A DNA stretch of 64,000 bases from Isoetes taiwanensis (GCA_021234155.1 JAJEKV010000192.1:207001-271000); one strand, 5' to 3'. Shown: positions 22,140-33,661, numbered from the stretch's first letter. The notes: generated by a model from the letters alone, not told the origin. A program made the numbers and translations.

Positions 22140-23420
22140 CAACTCCAAAGAACACTTCAAGGGAAAGAGGAAAAGGAGACAAAGGTAATGCAGGACACAT
22201 GGGAAGAGGTAGAGGAAGGGGAAAGAACTAAGATCATGAAGCAAATGTTGCTGAAGAAATTATGCTTGAAGATGGCACAGCTGAAGAAGTTAAAAGAGGT
22301 AAGTTCACATAAAATTTATTTTTGTCATGATAACATTGACAATGATGATTTTCTGATTATAGATGGTGGAGTAGAAAAATCAATTGCATGCACCTCAAAA
22401 ATCTTGAAGGAGAAAAAAGAAAGTCAAGGAGGATACATACAAGTAGGAAATGGAAATCTGCAAAGGGTGGAAGATGTAGGAATACTCGAGTTGTTCAGTT
22501 TAGAAGGAGAGATAGTCAACCTACAGAATATACTTTGTGTACCAAGTTTAGTAAAAAATTTGATCTCAATTTCTCAACTTGTGGATATGGAATTCAAAGG
22601 TGTATTTGAGCAAATGCATTGTAAAATCTATGAAGGAATTCTTTGGCAGAAGGGTTGGAAATCTATTTGGCATTAATGCTAAATGTATTGGAAGTGTAAC
22701 CATGTCCACAATACCAAACATAACTACATGGCATGAAATACTTGGACTTACCAATGTTAAATATATAGAAACAATGATTAAAAATGGATGGATCAAATCT
22801 GCAAATAGAAAATCAAAAAATTACATTTGCAAGGGATGTATGTTGGGAAAGCATTCCAGGCTTCCATTTTCAAAGGCAAAAGGAAGATCAAATGAAATTC
22901 TAGGCTTAGTTCATACTGACTTATGTGGTTCCATAAATGTGACAGAACTGACTGAAAAAGATATTTTATAATTTTTACAGATGATTTTAGCAGGAAAACC
23001 AAGATATACTGCTTGAGATCAAAGGACTAGGCTTTTGAAGCCTTTAAGGTGTATGCAGCTGAGGTGGAGCTTGAAACTGGAAAGAAAATCAAATGTGTAC
23101 GTTCAGATCGAGGAGGTGAGTATCTCTCATTTAGATTTAAGAAGTATTGTAGAGATAGAGGCATAAAAAGGCAATACACGTGTAGCTACACACCTCAGCA
23201 GAATGGGGTAGCAAAGAGAAAAAACAAATCAATACTTAATGCCACTAGGTCGATGCTTAAACAGGCTGGCTTACCTAATTTCCTCTGGGAGGAAGGGGTG
23301 AAAACTGCAGTTGTGATACAAAATACTTTGCCATCTGTAAGCTTAAAAGGAAGATGCCCAGAACAAATGTGGTCAGGAAGATTGCCTAATTATTAAAAAT
23401 TCAAAGTGTTTGGTTGTCTA
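22140..23420 (+). pseudogene. Copia copy 1 pol: protease remnant and integrase, inactive
   Basis: Pol carries protease, integrase and reverse transcriptase. Here the order is a protease region (22300-22660, active-site triplet DGG instead of D-S/T-G), the integrase zinc-binding region (WHEILGLTN with His replaced by Leu; CKGCMLGKH at about 22829), and the integrase core from LVHTDLCG. The core has Asp in HTD and Asp in SDRGGEY (about 23107), but the third acidic position in QNGVAKRKN is Lys where family members have Glu. Stops interrupt at about 23027 and 23394. The region ends in KVFGCLGYTHV at 23420, where LINE-plus begins. Reverse transcriptase, RNase H and the 3' LTR are absent. Confidence 0.85.
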
Positions 23421-24504
23421 GGGTATACACACGTGGATTGGGTATTTTTGGAGAAATGCCTTCTTGCTTTGGGATTTGGAGAGGCATTTACCCGTGATGT
23501 TATGAAGCTTCATGTGTCGGCACGGTCTACAGTGCTTTTTCAAGATGAGCCATCCCAAATCTTTCTGTTGGTCGGGGGATCTGACAGGGTTGTCCTTTGG
23601 CTCCCTTGCTCTTCACTATTGCTGCAGAAGTGTTGTCTCAACTCTTTGTTGTTGCAGCTCGAGAAGGTGTCATCCAGGGTCTGCCCATGCTGGATGGTTC
23701 TCAGGAGGTGTGTAATCAGTATGCTGATGACACTTTCCTTTTTCTTATGGCCAACGATGAAAACCTCCATAATGCTAAGCTGCTCCTAGATACTTTCTCC
23801 TTGGCCTCTGGAGTTCTTGTAGGTTGGAGAAAGTGCACTGCTCTATGGACACTGGATAGTGCTGTTCCCTCTTGTATTCTTGACTACCCCTGGACGGTGC
23901 TTCCTCATGGTCAACCCACAAAGCTTTTGGGCAATCCTGTGGGGGTGCATGTTTCTGCCTCATGTGCTTGGGATGAGATCATTAAAGGTCTTGAGAAACA
24001 TCTGTTCTGGTGGAAGGTGGCTATGTTATCTTTGCCTGGTAGGATCACAGTTGCAAAATTCGTCCTCAGCAACACCCATGTCTATATGGCATCTGTCTTA
24101 CTGGCTCCTCAATGTAAGATGAATGAGATCGTGTGTATTGTCAGGAATTTCATCTGGGGTGGTACCTCTGGGCTGGGGTGCCTGATTTTTTGCCATCCAT
24201 TGTGCAGCAACCACATGCTCATGTGCCTATTTGGATATGTGATGCATGTGTTAAGCCAGAAAAGTTTGTTTCGTCCACATATAGGCTGCTTTTAGATTGT
24301 GAGCCTCTTCCCCCATCCCAGCATTGGCATGTTTAGGTTCCTGAACCACAGTGGAAAAGTGTTTGGATGTGGACATGGGATAAATTTCTCCACCCTAAAG
24401 TGTCAGCGCTGCGATGGCAAATTCTCCATAGATGTGTTCGAGTGAATGTCTTGGTTCACAAGATGAACCCTAGAGTCTCAGATCGTTGCCGTCTCTGTGG
24501 CCAA
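23421..24504 (+). pseudogene. LINE-plus copy 1: 5'-truncated reverse transcriptase fragment
   Basis: Starts inside the reverse transcriptase at DWVFLEKCLLALGFGEAF, fused to Copia integrase. It continues with a damaged primer-grip region, then AAEVLSQLFVVAAREG, QYADDTFLFLMANDENLHNA (YADD active site near 23718), LASGVLVGWRKC and the C-terminal FIWGG..G segment. It ends at RLCG.. where the CACTA right end begins. Several frame changes are present (about 23590 and 24170). It is a different LINE lineage from LINE-minus. Other copies lie at 54306-54958 and 34196-34618. Confidence 0.8.
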
Positions 24505-25018
24505 TAGCGCTCTGCTGACAATAGCGTGGCGCGGACGATGCCGGCCATGCCGGCAAAGCAAACACCGCCACGCCGATATTCTAAGCGTCGTTTAACGGCG
24601 TCTATATCGACGTTGTGCCACTTTGGTGTGCCCCGGCATGTCGGCAAACCCGCCGACCGGTCACGTCCGGATTTTTAGTCGCCGCTCAACGGCGTCCATG
24701 TCGACGCGGCGTAACACGGTGGCGTGCCCGGCCGCATGTCGCCAGCCCGCAGCCGGATGTGCCACGCCAGATCCACGAGACGACGTTAAACGACGTTTTG
24801 TGCGCAGGCGCGACATGCACGCTTGCCCGGCCAGCGCGCGGCCTCCATGCCACGCAGGCATGGTGGACACGCCGGCTTCTGTGGCGTCGTTGAACGACGC
24901 CGTGATGCCGCTTGAATCCACGCCACCGCCGCGGAACGACGTTGTCGTCGTTCCTCGACGATTTGACGTCGTTCAACGACCTCTAGACATCGTTGAAGGT
25001 CGACTATCCCTTGTAGTA
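24505..25018. mobile_element. CACTA right-end remnant, copy 2
   Basis: Carries the same motif order as 10960-11483: ATTCTAAGCGTCGTTTAACG, CGACGTTGTGCCACTTTGG, AGATCCACGA.GACGTTAAACGACG and CATGGTGGACACG, ending GACTATCCCTTGTAGTA. The last TIR base is A instead of G. It is joined directly to the LINE-plus C-terminal region on its left, with no left CACTA end. Confidence 0.75.
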
Positions 25019-25318
25019 CCCGCCCCGAAGGGTTTTCGGGGGAAAAACCTTAGTAGCAATAAGGATGCTGACATACTACACAGTTATATACATAATCACA
25101 AGTACAGCTGAGGTTAATGTCGGACAGGGGGGCATAACTGAGTCCGCGTATCCATTACCTCCCGGAGGTACGATCCCAACAAGCCTACAGAGGCCGTGCT
25201 CAGTAGCTCATGCAAGGCCTGATGGGGCACAACTAACCGAGCATACCGAGCCCGGATATGCTGGTACGTCGGACAGGCCTGGAGGGCGTGACTTTCATCC
25301 TCAATGGCGCCTTGTTGA
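25019..25318 (-). mobile_element. LINE-minus 3' fragment, copy 2
   Basis: Matches 11484-11785 and 35143-35440 (the AAAACCTTAGTAGCAATAAG, GATCCCAACAAGCCTAC and GTGACTTTCATCCTCAATGG segments). It stops at TTGTTGACAG, where a CACTGACAG triplicate leads into Element X. Confidence 0.75.
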
Positions 25319-25379
25319 CAGCACTGACAGCACTGACAGGAGAAATTGCTGACAGTAAAACTAAAACAGAACAGTCACT

Positions 25380-28330
25380 AACCTTGGGATCGTACCTTGC
25401 CGTGTATTGCCTTGCAAACAAGCTACTTTCTTGATTCTTACATATGTCCTTCCATAGGGAGATGTATTTGTTGATGCTATCCTTCAACCCTGGAAGATCC
25501 TTCAATGTTGGTCTAGGAGGAATATTTTGTGGCACACCACTTGGTAGCATTGGCTGACCATGTTCATCCTCTTTCCACATTCTAACTCCTGGAGAATCTG
25601 CTGGAAGCCACTCTTTATGTGTAGGACGCATTTTGTATTGCATAACAGCCAATCCCCCTGCCATCTTAAATTTGAAGAGCAATGGTTCAGTATGCCCAAC
25701 CAGGCGTTGGCCCTTATCAGGGATGAATCCCTTCACAAAAGCCTTCCAATTTGGAACTTCATCAATAAAGTATGGAATTGGAGATTTTGCATTGCACTTG
25801 CTGAACAAGTAAAGTAGCTCTGGTAGTGTCAAAGCATCCGATGAACTCATCAAGGTTGAAAAATTTCCAAATAAAGCATCAATATCATCATGGGTGTGGC
25901 CGACCATCATAAAGCCCACTTGGATCTCATCAAAGACCTTAAGCCAAGTCAAATAAGATAAGTATGAGAAGACATACCTATTTTTGTTTTGCCCTGATGC
26001 ATTATCAAGTTGCAAATAGAGATTTCGGGGGAGAGGGTTGAACACCTCAGGATTCGTTGTAGTTGAAGCATTTGGCAATACTTCTGCCATAGAAGCAAGT
26101 TTGTTCTTCAAAGGATTGGTATCCTTGATCGCTTGCATCCATTTGCAATCTGCAGCTTACTTCCACATAAGTCACCTATCTTGTCCTCTTGTACCAATTC
26201 CAAGTCATGCAATATCCTAGAAAGTGAACCAATGTGGAAGTTCAATCATCTTTCCATAAATCAAGTGAGAAATGACCATAGGCACGACCACCATGCCCAT
26301 GAGTCGAGCTCTCCCCGTCAAACCGCTCTTCAAGCGATCACCTCTCCATACTGATTTTGCTAGATGATGACTTCTAGGCACTAAAGTCTTAACCTGATCC
26401 ATCTTATCATGTATTATACATAGATGATTTTCTCGAGACCGCCCCGACAATGCTCTCCAATGCCAATATTGACTGCAAAGAACGTTGCTCTAGCATATGA
26501 GCCCGACGCTGAATTGCAAGATTTCGCCTCTCTCTTGTATCTTTTGTTTTTCCAAATTTTGCTTAATCACCACGCCAGATGTTGCATTTAGAGAAGGTCA
26601 GATTTTTGCAATGCTAACATCCGGAAATTCCCTTTTCCATATACTATAAAAAAGGAGTTCAAGGCTACAGCTTGTTCTTGTAAGCTCTTCAACGACCGCA
26701 CCAACTTCTTTATGTATAAGCTTCTTATTAAGAATGGAAGGAAGCTTATGACGTTTTCTCTTACATCATCTCTACCTCTTTTTGCTCCTATGGGGAATAC
26801 TTTCAAATTCTCTGAATGAATCTGCCTAGCACACATTCGGTGGCCGTGTAGTGGATCTAGGTTCTTAGAGCCAAGATACCATGTTCACTACCTTTGCACC
26901 CGCTTTAAATCTGTTTCTCCAATTGTAAAATGTTGATCGACCGATACCTAAAGCCATAAGCCCACCCAAATGCCGTGCAATTCCATCCCCTTGAGCACTA
27001 CCACTCCCTCTCCTTCTCCTGTGTAAGTCACACTCAGCACGTCAAAAAAAACGTAACCCTTGCATTGTATGGTTGGGATAAAAATTCTTTTCTTAATTCA
27101 CGTACTTGATGCTTGGTAAGTTTCTTGTTGCAAGTATTTTTGCAGCAGCTTGACTTCATGAACTTATTGATTGAAGTTGTGGAGCATAGCCTTTCCTCTT
27201 TGCTTTTTCCCTTGGGCTCTCTTGGAATCCTATGTGTGTAAGTATACTTCCTCTTTCGTTTGAATTGAGCCTGAATGTTGTCCTCAAATGATTCTAGCTC
27301 TATATCCTCATTTTCTTTAGCTTCTCGAGCTTGCGATGTTGTGAGAGAAAGTCCTTCCATCCAAAGAAATCACATCGCTATTTTCCCACCGAACAAGTGC
27401 ATTCTCACTTGGCCTTTCTCGCACAAGCATGACATCTCGATCCTCTTTCATTAGTTCTGAAGCACCTTTTCCAACACAAAGGCCAACCTTTGTGTCTCCT
27501 AAGAATTCATCATCAACAAAGATCCCGAGGATCACCAATAGAATTATAGCTTCGATATTTAGTTCTAGTACAAGAATGGAGAATGTGGCACTTTTTCCAA
27601 GAGTTCTGTTCTTGAGTAACTAGGTGGTGGCTCATCATCATCCGATGGTATTCTCATGAGCAAACCGAAAGTAGCTAAATCCACCGATGGATCAATCTCT
27701 TCATCTCGCATCCGATATCGCCTCCACAGATTCTATGTATGAGTTGTATGAGGTAGGTGTCCCCATGTCCCGATCTTGGTGTCTCATCATGGGCTGATCA
27801 ATGCCATGAAAACGATATCGCCGAGGCCATTCGATGAATGTGCCCACGACCTCTGCAATATTATCCGCACCCGCACATGCAATCGGAAGCACCTCGAGTT
27901 GGCACCACAAATTTCGGTAAATTGCACAACCACGCTCGCGCATCCACATCCTTCCCATGGATGCTACTTCTATTCGACCAATGACCTCTCGCCAACAACA
28001 ACATTGTCATCAGATAAGTTCACCAAGTTCTCCGTGTTTGCTCATTGGTCGAGATGAAGGAGAACCGGGTGATGACGATGTAGAGGAACTACTAGGCGTG
28101 GTTGGGGGTTTCCGCCTCGTGATGATGATACAGGTGAAGCATCCGGACAGATTCTCACGCCACGCCTAGGCCATTCGATAAATGTGCCTACGGCCAAAGA
28201 ACGTTATCCGCGACTTTTGCACATGGAATGGGAAGCACATGGGATGGAATTATGGCTTCAAGAACCTCCACGACGGCGTTCTTAAAGTAGTCAATGCTCT
28301 TTCCATGTAGGTGCCCTCTATGCGCTCATG
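25380..28330 (-). pseudogene. Element X gene A, copy 1 (DUF7869-type putative transposase), broken
   Basis: Collinear with gene A of copy 2 (57242-60640). The C-terminal half is open at 26138-25380 and holds the LQLDNASGQNKNRY block, then FMMVGHTHDDIDALFG and the ADSPGVRMWKEDEH region, which is in frame here but frameshifted in copy 2. Upstream, frames change at about 26160, 26450, 26840, 27030, 27360 and 27960. Most differences from copy 2 fall at CAG/CTG sites. After QYTA the sequence departs from copy 2 and runs into a piece of gene A's 5' exon/intron boundary (GATCCCAAG/GTTAGTG). The missing part is the C-terminal SH3/BAH-like segment. Confidence 0.75.
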
Positions 28331-28439
28331 CCCCTAGCAACAACCACGCCCCCACAGAGGAAGTTCTCGCAAGGTCCTTTTCCCGCAAGCATGCAATGAC
28401 ACACACATTGTTAGAAACCCCGCTGAAATGAGCATAAAA

Positions 28440-28630
28440 TATTCATTAAAATAGACAAATGGCGCGGGTGCGCGCCATTTGTTCAAATAGCGCAGCGCCG
28501 CCATTTTGCCACAAAAAAATAGCCAGGCGCCGCCATTTGAGTAAATAGCGCCGGATGCGCTTATTTAGAGACAAATGGCGCTACTGGCGCTTTGATCTAA
28601 TGGCGCACTGGCGCCATTTGGCTTTCTTAG
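28440..28630. repeat. Palindromic AAATGGCGC array, copy 1
   Basis: Four to five short inverted repeats with arms AAATGGCGC/GCGCCATTT or AAATAGCGC/GCGCTATTT, separated by a few bases, lie between genes A and B. They correspond to 60764-60925 in copy 2. Each could form a small hairpin. Confidence 0.75.
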
Positions 28631-28649
28631 GAACAAAACAGAAAACTTA

Positions 28650-29165
28650 GGACAGCGATTACACAAAGATGATTACTACAAACTTACTACATATAACTAC
28701 TGAGGATACAAATTACATCAAGATTACAGATACACATTAGTAGAGATTACTACGACTACAAGATTATTACAGATTGTTACAGACATCGCATATTACAAAG
28801 ACACTACGATTATTTCCCGGATTGTTACAGTTTACTACAGATTACTGGGGGTAAAACATTATTCGCACTTATAGGAGAAATTGCCGACAAGAAAACTAAA
28901 AACGAGCAGATCCACTAACCTTGGGATCATTGTAGATCGAGAATCGCCATTGAAAGAAGGGGAAGAGCCTTGAATCAAGTAGGCAAGCAACCAAGTGAAG
29001 AAGCTCGCTATGAAATGAAGAAGCGCCGCTAATCAAGTGAAGCTCGCTATGAAATGAAGAAGCTACCGCTAACCAAGTGAAGCGCCGCTATCAAATAAAG
29101 AAGCTACCGCTATGAAATGAAGAAGCGCCGCTATGAAATGAAGAAGCGCCGCAACCAACTAAAGC
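28650..29165. repeat. TTACAGAT-type repeats and 20-22-bp minisatellite, copy 1
   Basis: From 28655 to 28850 there are loosely repeated GATTACTACAGA units. From 28965 to 29165 a minisatellite alternates AAGCGCCGCTATGAAATGAAG and AAGC..CGCTAACCAAGTG units. The minisatellite lies in the presumed first exon of gene A, just after the donor-like AAG/GTTAGTG at about 28915 (minus strand). Copy 2 (61270-61470) reads GCGCCTGCT where this copy reads GCGCCGCT. Confidence 0.65.
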
Positions 29166-29394
29166 GCCTAAATCGGTAGCGCCCAAAGAAGCCGCCACAA
29201 CCAACCAATGCCTAAGGGCTAATAGACGCCCGACTTAGCGCCAAGTCCTCTAAGGCGCAAGTACCGCGGATGTTGAAGCGAGGGACTGGAGCGTAAAATC
29301 GCAACCTCGCTAATACGAGGACGAAAAGCTTCGCTTACTCATATCCGCATCTCGCAGATTTTATAAACGGCTTTGAGACAGGGACTGGCACAAT

Positions 29395-29760
29395 ATATGC
29401 GAAAAGTGGCGGGGAATTCAAATTTTAAAATTCGTGGCGGACGGGCGGGGAATTCAAATTTTAGAATTCAATTGGCGGACGGGCGGGAAATTCAAATTCA
29501 AAATTTAAAATTTAAGTGACGGACGGGCGGAAGGGCTGGCGGGCGGGCAGACGGGCTGGCGGGCCAAATCCTGTCGCGCCATTTATTTCGACGGGTTTAT
29601 TTTCTCTCATTTCATTTCATCCGCCAGCTATCAGTGCCTTCCGCCAGCGCCCAGCGCCCAGCGCCTTACGCCTTCTCTCTCTAGCGCCTTCCGCTTTCTC
29701 TCTCTAGCGCCTTCGAGTAGCGCCTGTTGATCCGGGAGCTCGAGGAAAAAAGGTGGAGTA
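29395..29760. repeat. GGCGGGGAATTCAAATTT repeats and pyrimidine-rich leader, copy 1
   Basis: Three units of GGCGG(A/G)..GGCGGGGAATTCAAAT are followed by a GACGGGCGG run (29518-29560) and a leader with TCTCTCTAGCGCCTTCCG repeats (29670-29715). This is probably the promoter and 5' untranslated leader of gene B, shared head-to-head with gene A. Copy 2 equivalent: 61725-62045. Confidence 0.5.
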
Positions 29761-29805
29761 GAATTTCTACGGTCCCTGTACGTTACCTGTACGGTCGCAT
29801 ATACG

Positions 29806-29821
29806 ATGGCCTCGGGTTCAG
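29806..29821 (+). CDS. Element X gene B exon 1, copy 1
   Basis: ATGGCCTCGGGTTCAG/GTTAGT gives MASGS plus one base, followed by a consensus donor. Spliced to the acceptor TTGTGCAG/CTTCG at 30449, the frame continues as ASLSKAQNVV. In copy 2 the ATG reads ATA (62114-62116). The start is chosen because it is the only ATG that splices in frame to exon 2 in this copy. Confidence 0.6.
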
Positions 29822-30448
29822 GTTAGTTCGTACTGTTTTTTAGCTGTTTTCGTGGTCATGGGTATTGAAATAGCGCGACCGCGCTGTTTCATGTAGCCAG
29901 GTGTCTAGGATAGTTAGTTTCTGTGGTTCCGTCTGAAAGAAATAGCGCGACCGCGCTGTTTCATGTAGCCAGGTGTCTAGGATAGAGTTTTTGTGGTTCC
30001 GTTTTGGGCTGTGTTAGTTTTGTAGTTTGTTTAGATCAGATGTAGTGTAATGTAAATGGCGCCGCTGCGCCATTTCCATGCAAATGGCGCCGCTGCGCCA
30101 TTTCTCGACTGGCCAGTCGCCTCTCCCTCAGCTTGCCAACAATCTAGAAAGTACAGGCCTTATTATCGACTCGCGCGTCGAGAATGCCTCCGACTCGCTT
30201 GGCGAATAGGGAGTGTACACTCGGATTGTTGGTCGGGTGAGGGATACAAACTCGCCCGGCAAATGAATGCGGCGCGCCATTTGCATGGAAATGGCGCCCG
30301 GCTAAGCCATTTCTCGGCCGGCAAATGATGAAGCAGCCGGCATTTCGATACAAATGGCTTTTTGCCAAGGCCATTTCCATGCAAATGGCGTAGTGGGTTG
30401 GGTTTGGGTTTCATGATTTGATTGTTGATTTGTTGTTTTCTTGTGCAG
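29822..30448. other. Gene B intron 1 with palindromes, copy 1
   Basis: Starts GTTAGT, ends TTGTGCAG. It holds two copies of a ~75-bp AATAGCGCGACCGCGCTGTTTC segment (29870-29945 and 29940-29990) and a cluster of AAATGGCGC palindromes (30055-30400) with the GACTCGCGCGTCGAGAATGC segment between them. Confidence 0.6.
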
Positions 30449-31959
30449 CTTCGTTGTCCAAGGCCCAAAACGTAGTGACGGAGAAGACCGTGGTCATGGC
30501 TGGAAGGCCATGGTGCATGGAAATTGTCAGGGCAATTCCCTTGGAGGAAGGGGTCGACCCCACAAAGGGGGACAAGAGGAGAGAACTTTGCCTCCTCACA
30601 AAGTCAAGAAGTGGTGAGCAAGACGTTGTGATGCAGCTTGGCATCATTGTCAACATGCGGGAGGTGAAAAAGCAGGGAAGATTAGACTTCCTTGGTTGCA
30701 CAGTGGAGGATCCCGTGAATGTCAGCATTGACCTGTACTGCATGGACTGGCAGTTTTACGATCCACAGATGATGGAATCCAAAGATCAAGGACCGCATCT
30801 ACGCCAAAAGAAAAGGCTCGGCCGCTGCCTTCATAATGAAAAAACAGAGAGGCAAACCGGTATTAATGGCACGATCGAGCTACTTAGAGGATTTGGCATT
30901 CTCCGTTCAGCTATGGACGGATCAAAGAACTCTGTGTCACATATTGTCAGAGCCAAGACCTCTTGTAATATGCCTGCTCTAATGGACAGCACTTGGCTTC
31001 GACAGGAGATTTCAAGGAAAAGGCCAAACCTTAGGCAAACCAAGCCAAGGGAAGAAAAAGACAAACCAAAGGAAGTCCAAATGGAAGGGACAGAGCATGA
31101 GGAAGAGAATCAAAAGAAAGACGAAGAAAATGCCGTGTCTCCTCCCAAGTCAGGCCCCCAAGTCTCCTCCTATCGATCGGTTCTCCTATCAAGTCCCCTA
31201 CCAAACAGATTCGAGAGAACCATTAGTGATACTAAATCCTCCCCACATCTGGAGAGGTAAAGGCCTTTGATCGACGCACCGATAGCATTCCGCCTAAAAG
31301 GAAGAGGGAAACAAAGAAGGAGATGAGGGTTAAAAGTAAGAAAATGGAAAGTTTGGAGGTGCCTTCGAACCTAAGATGGACCGTGATGCCGAGGAGGAGT
31401 TGGCGTAAGAAACTCTAAAAAATACAAAGCAAAAGACAGTCACATGTTTCCTCTAGGTGTGACATATATCGAAAAAATATCCATCCGGGATATGGAAGAG
31501 GCACCTCCTAACATGACAAAGACGAAGTTGTAAATCCCAACATGTTAATTTGTGAAGATCCCCATCCAGTCTTCACGCCGTGAGATGTGGTGCCCTTTGA
31601 TCCGTGATACAAAGTAGCTAGTACCATGGTCACAAGAATCGACCGGCCGGTATGAGGTTCTACATCATCAATGGCAACCATTCTCTCGGCCCCACCGCCA
31701 CTTCGTGTGTCGGGTTGGGGATGTAAAGATGCCGAGTAGAACTTCGAAAGATTTACACTTATAGGTTTTGCGAGTTCTTTTCGAGAACCGAGTGACTTGG
31801 ACCTTCTTCGACTTAGTGTGGATGTCAATGACATCATAGCCGTGATCGGTGTTTAAGGAACCATACGCAGATCAGATACACCACCTGCGTAGGCAATACC
31901 AGGAGTGCGGCAAGCCAGCACCAGCAGGAAAAGGCCAATCAAGAAGCGACGAATACAAG
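30449..31959 (+). pseudogene. Element X gene B exon 2, copy 1 (N-terminal region plus ParB-like domain), frameshifted
   Basis: Open from 30449 to 31260: a conserved block MAGRPWCMEIVRAIPLEEGV, DVVMQLGIIVNMREVKKQGR and DLYCMDWQFYDPQMM that I do not recognise, then a Lys/Glu-rich linker. After frame breaks at about 31185-31250 and 31540, the other frames show VTYI.KISI.DMEEAPPNM, VVPFD.DTK, GMRFYIINGNHS (31642-31680) and LSVDVNDIIA. That order (a short IPI.DI strand, a P.D..K segment, an INGNH turn) resembles ParB/sulfiredoxin-like domains. It ends ACAAG/GTATGT at 31959. Compare 62761-64000. Confidence 0.6.
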
Positions 31960-32108
31960 GTATGTACCATCGTATGAGCCAAATGGCGCCACTGCGCCAT
32001 TTGAGGTCAAATGGCGCCGCTGCGCCATTTGAGGTCAAATGGCGCAGCGGCGCCATTTGACACTGCTTTGCTGCATTCAAGCTCTAACATGTTCGGTTTG
32101 CCTTTCAG
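31960..32108. other. Gene B intron 2 with three AAATGGCGC palindromes
   Basis: A short intron (149 bp) bounded by GTATGT and TTTCAG. It carries three near-identical AAATGGCGC..GCGCCATTT palindromes in tandem (31980-32060). Confidence 0.6.
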
Positions 32109-33661
32109 CATTACCTTGAAATGGTTGACAAGATTCTCAGGGGAAAGCATACCAAGGATGTCAACAGGTTCGTTTTCATGCCAGACGACATTTACGCTCT
32201 CTTTCGCCAAATGTGGAATAAATGGAAAAGGGGGGAGCTGAAAGATAACAAGGGCCAACAAATAGCAGTCAATTGGGCAAAGGATAAGGATTATTTTAGC
32301 GAGAACTACCTCAGATGCATGAGAGGCCTAGATTATGAAGATTGCAGAACTGTCCTCCAGGAAGCCATCAGAGGGGAGATTTATGTTAAGGTCACATCGG
32401 ATTATAAGGGTGATAATTTTTTCAAGACGAGAGCACAGAACTTGAGGATTCTTGCCTACATGAAGAAGGAGATTCTCAACTACATCCATGATGAACTTGG
32501 AATCAAGTACAGAAAGTTCGAGGACTTGAGAAAGGTGTCCGAGGGATTCCCAGACTCAACCCTCCTATCGTGGGGGGTGGTGCATAATAAGTGGGTCACC
32601 GACGGCATCCCCCGAAAAGAGGGCCCCATGGTAATGTGCCCTTCTCATTAGGCGCATCCATCCGTAAGCTTCTAAAGCCCGAGGCCGAGGACGACCTCAA
32701 AAGATATTATGTGGAGTGCGTTTCTAGTGGTGGGATTGTCCAGGATCCGATCGAGTTGTCTGCCAGCATGATCTGTTTGGATGCGAGGCAAATTACTCCG
32801 ATTTGGGATCCCGCCACTCTGGCCAAATTCTTTGATGCTGCTTCTAAGATGACAGATGTTGAGACATACTGGATAATATGTTTTGCTAAGCCGGAACATA
32901 CGAGTCTCTTCTGCAATGCCCTGGAGAGACTAGAATCCAGATCTAGAGTTTACTTAGGCATGTACGAAGAGGAAAGTGGGTGGGCACCAGGTGGTGGCAT
33001 AAAAGAACTAACAGCTGTGGTTCTAGCCACCAGGATCTCAGCCCAAGCACAACCTGATGAACACATGGATTTCAGGTTTTATGGTGAACATCCCCGGAAA
33101 GCACCTGAAGTTCCTAAGACCCATAAAGATGCAATTGGTGCCGAGCCAGAGAATCTGGCTAACAAGCTCCTGAGGGACAGGTTCAAATACGGTTGGCAAG
33201 GTATGGAAGGGGAATACTTGGTTCACAAGCAGGTTGGTCCTGCTACAACAGCATACCTTGTCGATAAGCTCTGCCCTCCAGGTAACTTTGTTCTAGACTT
33301 TTTTTCTGGTGGGGCTTTTGCTAGGGCATCATTGCAGTTAAAAAGGAGTTGTGTGGCCTATGAGCATGATGGAAGAAAGATCCAATGTATGCTAGGGATT
33401 CTTCAAAGAATTGACAACGTCATTAATCCCTGGCTTGATCCAGCAGCCATGGACTCTCGTAAGGTTTTGGCACTCACTGGACCTACTCCAGGAGAGACAT
33501 CACATGGTAGTGGAGGAGAGACATCACATGGTGGTGGAGTAGAGGCCACAGGATCCGGGGAACAAATGGTAAAAGACACAGATTCGCAGGTTGAGCGGAG
33601 TAAGATTAACCCGGAAGATATTGATAAAGCAGATGATAAGATTTTTGGTGAGGAATATTGA
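32109..33661 (+). CDS. Element X gene B exon 3, copy 1: N6/N4 DNA-methyltransferase-like domain
   Basis: Follows the acceptor TTTCAG/CATTACC and continues HYLEMVDKILRGKHTKDVNR. The C-terminal part matches the beta-class methyltransferase order. First comes the region that should hold the catalytic (D/S)PP(Y/W) motif, but reads ICLDARQITPIWDPATLAKF (32769 on). An inter-strand region with WIICFAKPEH follows, then a K..GPATTAYLVDKLCPPGN segment, and the SAM-binding block FVLDFFSGGAFARASLQL followed by CVAYEHDGRK (33283-33390). A Ser/Gly tail ends at TGA 33661. One frame break near 32630 separates the two halves. If the catalytic motif is really DARQ, the protein may bind SAM or DNA without methylating. 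Methyltransferase fold: likely; activity: unknown. Confidence 0.7.

Noticed and set aside
24505-25018. CGTCG-rich segments as CpG-island promoters
   Set aside because: They are CACTA subterminal repeats ending in a CACTA terminal sequence at the same position in all three copies.
30449-33661. Bacterial or phage contamination, because of the ParB-methyltransferase combination
   Set aside because: The gene has spliceosomal-type intron boundaries, occurs in two copies nested in plant retroelements, and is flanked by transposon ends.
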